64,000 nucleotides of DNA, from assembly GCA_011009095.1 (NCBI GenBank), contig VTPC01008693.1, forward strand, positions 1 through 64,000, given 5' to 3'. The stretch's first letter is position 1. Every line of letters starts with the position of its first letter. Shown here in pieces: positions 59,430-64,000 of this stretch. A program made the translations under genes and the position numbers. Origin of the DNA: Ignelater luminosus (Eukaryota; Arthropoda; Insecta; Coleoptera; Elateridae). A model generated the notes under the pieces. The model was given only the letters and a program-made list of their open reading frames with translations, searched no databases and was not told where the DNA came from.

Positions 59430-62388
59430 GTATTATACCTTGCAACATAAAATAACTGCTGTTTTTCCAAGTAACAGAACCTAAAGCAGTTACGTAAAGC
59501 AAATGCTTGTGTGTTTATTAGTGTAAACAGTTAGAAGTCTATGGTTTAAAAAAATTTCCTATCGGACTCTCTAACTAATAATGATTGAAAGATTGATGGC
59601 TGACTTTACAAAATCTGGTTATGGAGTACCATGGATTTTCGTGTAAAAAAATCAAATTTTTATTTTACTCCACTCTGAATTGCTTTGTTTATTTGCTTTT
59701 TTTTTTCGAACGATTAGCTATAAGAACTTGAACATATGTATTGAAATACTACTACATGATTTGGTATTTCAGTAGAAAGCACATATTAGAGATCTGACAG
59801 AATACAAATCATTAATCAGAATTAGATCAGTGTTTGAGGAAATTTGGTTGGAATGCTTCCAATTCATCAATGAAAGTTAGAGTAGGCCAATTTACAAAAC
59901 GTAAACTAAAGTCATTCATTATATTCTAAAATCCTTGTGTGTGTTTAATCTAAAAGTAATTTGAAATAAAGTTAATATTATTTACCATATTACATCACGA
60001 GCCAATAAATGGTATAACTATATACTAATCTGCAAACGATCTTGCTTTAATTTTTGCAGATCGACATTTTGACTAGGAATGATTTCCTGACATGTCAAAA
60101 TATCAGACAGTGTGATTTATTCTTAGATGGCGTGTTCTAGTAGAACCTTAAGCTTTCTGGTTAATCTATCAAGATCTGTTCCTATTAACAGCTTTAAGAT
60201 TTCTTTTGTTTTCTAGTGATTTATGTTTTGTTTCGAGAGTATCTCGGATATCTATTAGTTTCGTCTTGATTCGTTATCTGCATCATTTCTGTGTCAGCAA
60301 GTGGGAGATTTTCATTCATGAATATCAAACCAAGCAGTAACCGGCAACGCCAAAACTACGTTGGTACAACAGGTGCTGCATAGGCATAAAGAAGGTGCGA
60401 AATCAAGTTTCATTATTTAACTTATTTTATTTTATTTGTATTCCTAAACATTTGAAGAGCTTTTAAATGAGATCTTGAATAGGATTCAAAAAAACTAATT
60501 ACGGTACTCGCGACCAGATGAGTTTGGAGAAGCTGAAGTGAAAACTACTAGCCAGATTTATTAAAACAGTTTTAATCTAAACTTGGATATAGGTCTGTTT
60601 ACTGGCGTTTTATTGGCAGTAAAATCAGACTTACAAATAGACCCACTTTTAAGATAAAATGCTTTTTGTGAATTTGGCTATAACCATTTATATTATGACA
60701 AAATCAATCAGATTCCTCAGATTGATTAACAGACCGATAAGGTTTTGTGACTTTTTTGGAAGTTAGTCAAGAGTAATTTTAATTAAATAAAAGTAAAAAA
60801 GGCCGTATTAGGTTCAAAATGCAGCGCGAATTCTTGGAAGTTTCGTACTCATTTAATTTTGACAGAATATCAGCAACTAAAACTTTGGTATTTTGATTTC
60901 GAAATTTATATCGATGGATGTCAAATACTTGTAGGAGTTTGCTTTAACCAACGCTAAAGAAATCCGGTTTCAGTCAATGCAAGTGTTTAAACTATATCAA
61001 TTCAATTTGGTCAACGGATAAGCCCGACGATATGGGAAGTTACCACACAAGGAAATTAAGTAACAATTACTAGGTTCTAAAATACCAGTTACACTTTTCT
61101 TTAACTTTGTAAACAAAATCAACTCAGCGTGACTTGGTTACAGTGTGCTTAATCCATGTAATGATAATTTTGTTTTTTTGTAAGAAATTTCATGTTATAC
61201 CCAGTATATATAAAAGTGTAATTAAATAACATAGTAGATCAGGTCAGAATATGTGTTTTTATTATGAATGCAAATAATAAAGTGTGGGTAAATGAATAAA
61301 CAAAAACCGAGGCAAGGAAAAATATAGTACATGGGTGATCGTTGCAACCTTAGCTTAATAAATTGATTATCTAATATTGTACTTACAATTGGAATGATCG
61401 ATTGAAACAAATCGATTTATTCGAGTTAAAATAAACGAAAAACTAGACTTCAGTCGGTTTAATTGTGTTGGGCAGAAAATTAATAGAAAGGCATAATGAA
61501 TTTTGCAAAGACTTTATACACTTTATAGATAAAGTTCAAATTTAAAGAGAAACAATTAATTTTTATGTTTGAAAATATTCCTCTCCGGTTTAATTTGAAA
61601 ATGTAATTATAGTGGAATGAATCTAACTTCTTCAATGGGGAAAAGAAAAAAGTTGATTAATAAAGTTGGGTTAATAATTTCTGAGATGCATTTCATCAGT
61701 AAAGCAACTTTGTAATAGGAGTTTCTTAAACCGTATCCTAGTAGTTACATTGGTGGCCCGAATCCATTATACTTATTGCAAGTTTTACGGCATTTCTTGC
61801 ACTGCAATACGCGTGTTTGAATTGTTTGACAAACGGCTTAATGGAGTTTGCGTTCCGCTTACTCGTTTGTCACACGTCGCTCAGTTTTATCGTTGCCTTG
61901 CAGGATTTTGTCACTTCCATTACACACATTCAGATCCAAACCATTCCTCTCCGGCTGTTGTAAATTGAACTTCTACTAAGCCAATTTACCATGTACTTGT
62001 TTATTACTTTTCGATTAAGCATTTCTTGTTTTCTTCTGCTACATTCCCACCACTTTATTTGACCTTTGGGTTTTTTAAAATATAAATAAATAAATTTGCT
62101 TTTCCAATTATTAAAAACCCTACTGTAACATTTTTCAGCTAGTGATGATGTGGTTTTTTGTACGAAATATTAGTACATTTAGATAAATAAAATATTCTTA
62201 TATGAAGAATATACAAAGCGTTATTGAAATGTTAAATTGTTTTCAAGTCGAATTCAGATACAAACTTGAGGTGTATTCCAAATTGCATAAAAATGAGTCT
62301 TTTGAATGCAGTGTTGTTTCATGCAGGCAGCACTTCTAAAATTCCAAAAAAGTAAGCCTTTAGAGAATACGAAAGACGTAACGCGCTA
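59427..62388. other. gene-free AT-rich DNA
   Basis: The plus frame 61750-61968 (72 codons, MVARIHYTYCKFYG...) has balanced composition and several Cys/His residues but no domain that I recognise. It could be a small exon or chance. The rest is featureless. Confidence 0.4.
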
Positions 62389-62552
62389 GCATCGAAAAAT
62401 GTTAGACCCGTGTATAAGGGTTTTTCAATATATGCCCCAGTAAGGCCAGAATAAAATTTACAACATAAGTAAGCGTGTTATGAATTTTATTCTGGCCTTC
62501 CTGGGGCATATATTGAAAAACCCTTATACACGGGTCTAACATTTTTCGATGC
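62389..62552. repeat. 164-nt near-perfect hairpin
   Basis: Arms of about 78 bases, GCATCGAAAAATGTTAGACC...GGCCAGAATAAAATT and its complement, differ at only one position before the last few bases next to the loop. The loop is only about 8 nt (around 62467-62474). It has no coding capacity. It could be a foldback MITE or a young inverted duplication, or it could be transcribed into long hairpin RNA. Confidence 0.9.
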
Positions 62553-63050
62553 AGAAACACCCATAAAAGTTTTATTCAAATCGGTTAAGACAGCTGGGAG
62601 CAGCGCCAGCTTCGTGAAAACCAATCTTAATCATTTTCCGACCTATAATATTTTTTTGCGAAGCCCGAAGGGCCCGTTTAGGCAAACGGCAAAAAATGTG
62701 TCAACTTATTTTAGATGTAGAATCGTCAGTAAAAATTTTATCGAGATCGACGACGGACTCACTGTGCCATTCCTTTGTTAACTAGTTCAGTAATCGATAA
62801 CAGAATTTACTAGAAACATTGAACCTTACTACATAAAGGATGTAATTACTTGCTCTACTAATAACTTTAGAGCAAAAGGTTTTTGTAGAAAGAAGAATAC
62901 CGCACCTGCATAATAATACAGACTATAGGAACAGTTATGCAAATAACAGCGTACATACTAGATTTAGATTCAGATATTACTATTGTTTTTAAAGACTTAG
63001 GTATAAAAGTAATTAATTTTTTGTATTAACACTTCCATGTTTTGTTTCAG
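62553..63050. other. gene-free DNA, possible repeat flank
   Basis: TAAAAGTTTTATTCAAATCG near 62566 recurs loosely as TAAAAATTTTATCGAGATCG near 62731. This style is common in insect repeat tails. No family was assigned. Confidence 0.35.
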
Positions 63051-63133
63051 GTGAGATACATGGTTGACATAATCATATCTGCTTCAATTGCAATGTTTAA
63101 TGCACGATGACATGAGTTTTGGAAAATGGAGTT
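63051..63133 (+). other. candidate non-coding exon (83 nt)
   Basis: A good acceptor tract ACTTCCATGTTTTGTTTCAG ends at 63050, and a strong donor GTT|GTAAGTA follows at 63134. All three frames contain stops. The frame starting VRYMVDIIISASIAMFNAR is open for 19 codons. A 5' UTR or long non-coding RNA exon is therefore more likely than an internal coding exon. Confidence 0.3.
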
Positions 63134-64000
63134 GTAAGTAATTTGATAGCAGTAGCTTTTTCAGTTTAGATATAATTTCTAACTTCCATTTGCCATTATC
63201 ATTTGGCTTCACTTAATTCATTTTAAAGAGAGAAAAAAATAAAAATTTTAAAAAGTAAACCTTAACAACATTCCAGTTTCTGCTGTTAGGGATCTCTATC
63301 GAGGGAATTTTTTTTAAAGCATTGCTATACCAACTTTGATGTACAGAGATGATAGAGAAAAATTAGTTAATCTTGATAGTTGCAACAAATGTTTCCTGCA
63401 TATAAATATATACCTTCAAAAGTTGTACATCGATAGTTTAGTTACGAGGTAGGCAATGTCATAAACAATAACCATAAGCTTGTAAATCAAAAAGCTAAAA
63501 GTATCCCATCTAAAGAAACAAATCCTTAGTAAGCATCCAGTAAATTTAAGCAATTCGCACGGTTGGTGACTGAAGATACAGGGAAAATGCTAATAGATTG
63601 TTCATTCTAAAACAGAATTTAAATTATTCCAGTAGATAACTGTGTCAGAGTTAAAGAATCTTCCTGTTTGAAACTAGTGGTCTTGTAACTTAATTGATAT
63701 GTGCAAGATAATGCAACAAAACTCTAATCATTGTTTCTTTTCGATTTTGTCAAACTAAAAGAAAGCAACAGTTTACAAAGTCTTATAGAACAGTTTATGG
63801 AACTGGATAGTAAATACCACAACTGGCCAGTCATGCGGCAAGCAAACTGTACGCTGATCCGGAGTAATTTTAAGTTTTGATTAATATAAAATCAATTTAA
63901 GATAGGCCATAGATACTATTGTTACACTGAACATATATGTACCAAAAGCCTCGATGATTCAGATGGCTCTACGATTATGTTTTCCTTACAAGAAATGTTT
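63134..64000. other. gene-free AT-rich DNA
   Basis: Nothing recognisable to the window end. Confidence 0.5.

Noticed and set aside
1-64000. CRISPR arrays, operons, ribosome binding sites or phage genes
   Set aside because: No regularly spaced repeats and no bacterial gene organisation; the sequence is clearly eukaryotic.

Overview
This 64 kb window reads as AT-rich, gene-poor nuclear DNA of an arthropod, most likely an insect. The support is the mix of degraded transposon families (vertumnana-type or related mariner, Tc1, a DD37E-like element, piggyBac, Jockey/CR1-type and R2-type LINEs), TA, GA and TAA microsatellites, and TATA-box and GT-AG splice-like signals instead of bacterial operons. 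The order or species cannot be told from the sequence. No intact host protein-coding gene was found. Nearly every open frame over 60 codons is either a shadow or a piece of a mobile element. The window is probably intergenic DNA or a very long intron.

Layout, left to right. 1-7.7 kb: non-repetitive AT-rich DNA with two candidate TATA promoters (2829, 3610), a TA microsatellite (4476) and one candidate minus-strand exon (6188-6264). 7.75-10.2 kb: a dead piggyBac element on the plus strand, split by a minus-strand LINE fragment. 10.4 kb: a 74-nt tRNA-like sequence. 12.06-12.6 kb: Jockey-type LINE remnant. 15.5-18.55 kb: a degraded open region, then an element with ~260-bp terminal inverted repeats (TIRs) carrying a broken KRBA2/SCAND3-like integrase gene, the most unusual object here. 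18.7-20.15 kb: remnant of an R2-type LINE with a restriction-like endonuclease. 22.0-22.5 kb: possible MITE. 23.5-26.0 kb: Jockey/CR1-type LINE remnants. 26.3-28.3 kb: two ~300-bp modules in the order A-B-B'-A'. 33.5-34.3 kb: Tc1 transposase remnant. 35.5 kb: a 364-bp Tc1 deletion derivative. 36.2-37.0 kb: unexplained GC-richer island. 37.9-38.7 kb: LINE reverse transcriptase remnant with an internal identical 118-bp duplication. 40.3-40.8 kb: old mariner. 43.8-45.2 kb: foldback element beside a DD37E-like transposase. 48.2-50.0 kb: GC-richer unexplained region with short repeats. 51.1-52.37 kb: full-length mariner with identical 29-bp TIRs but a broken transposase. 55.9-58.4 kb: two more Tc1/mariner-type remnants. 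62.39-62.55 kb: a near-perfect 164-nt hairpin. 63.05 kb: candidate non-coding exon.

The parts do not form a pathway. They record successive insertions: piggyBac before the LINE that splits it, and a mariner that looks younger than the other transposase copies because its TIRs are identical and few codons are broken. All family calls come from motifs recognised by eye. No database search was run.
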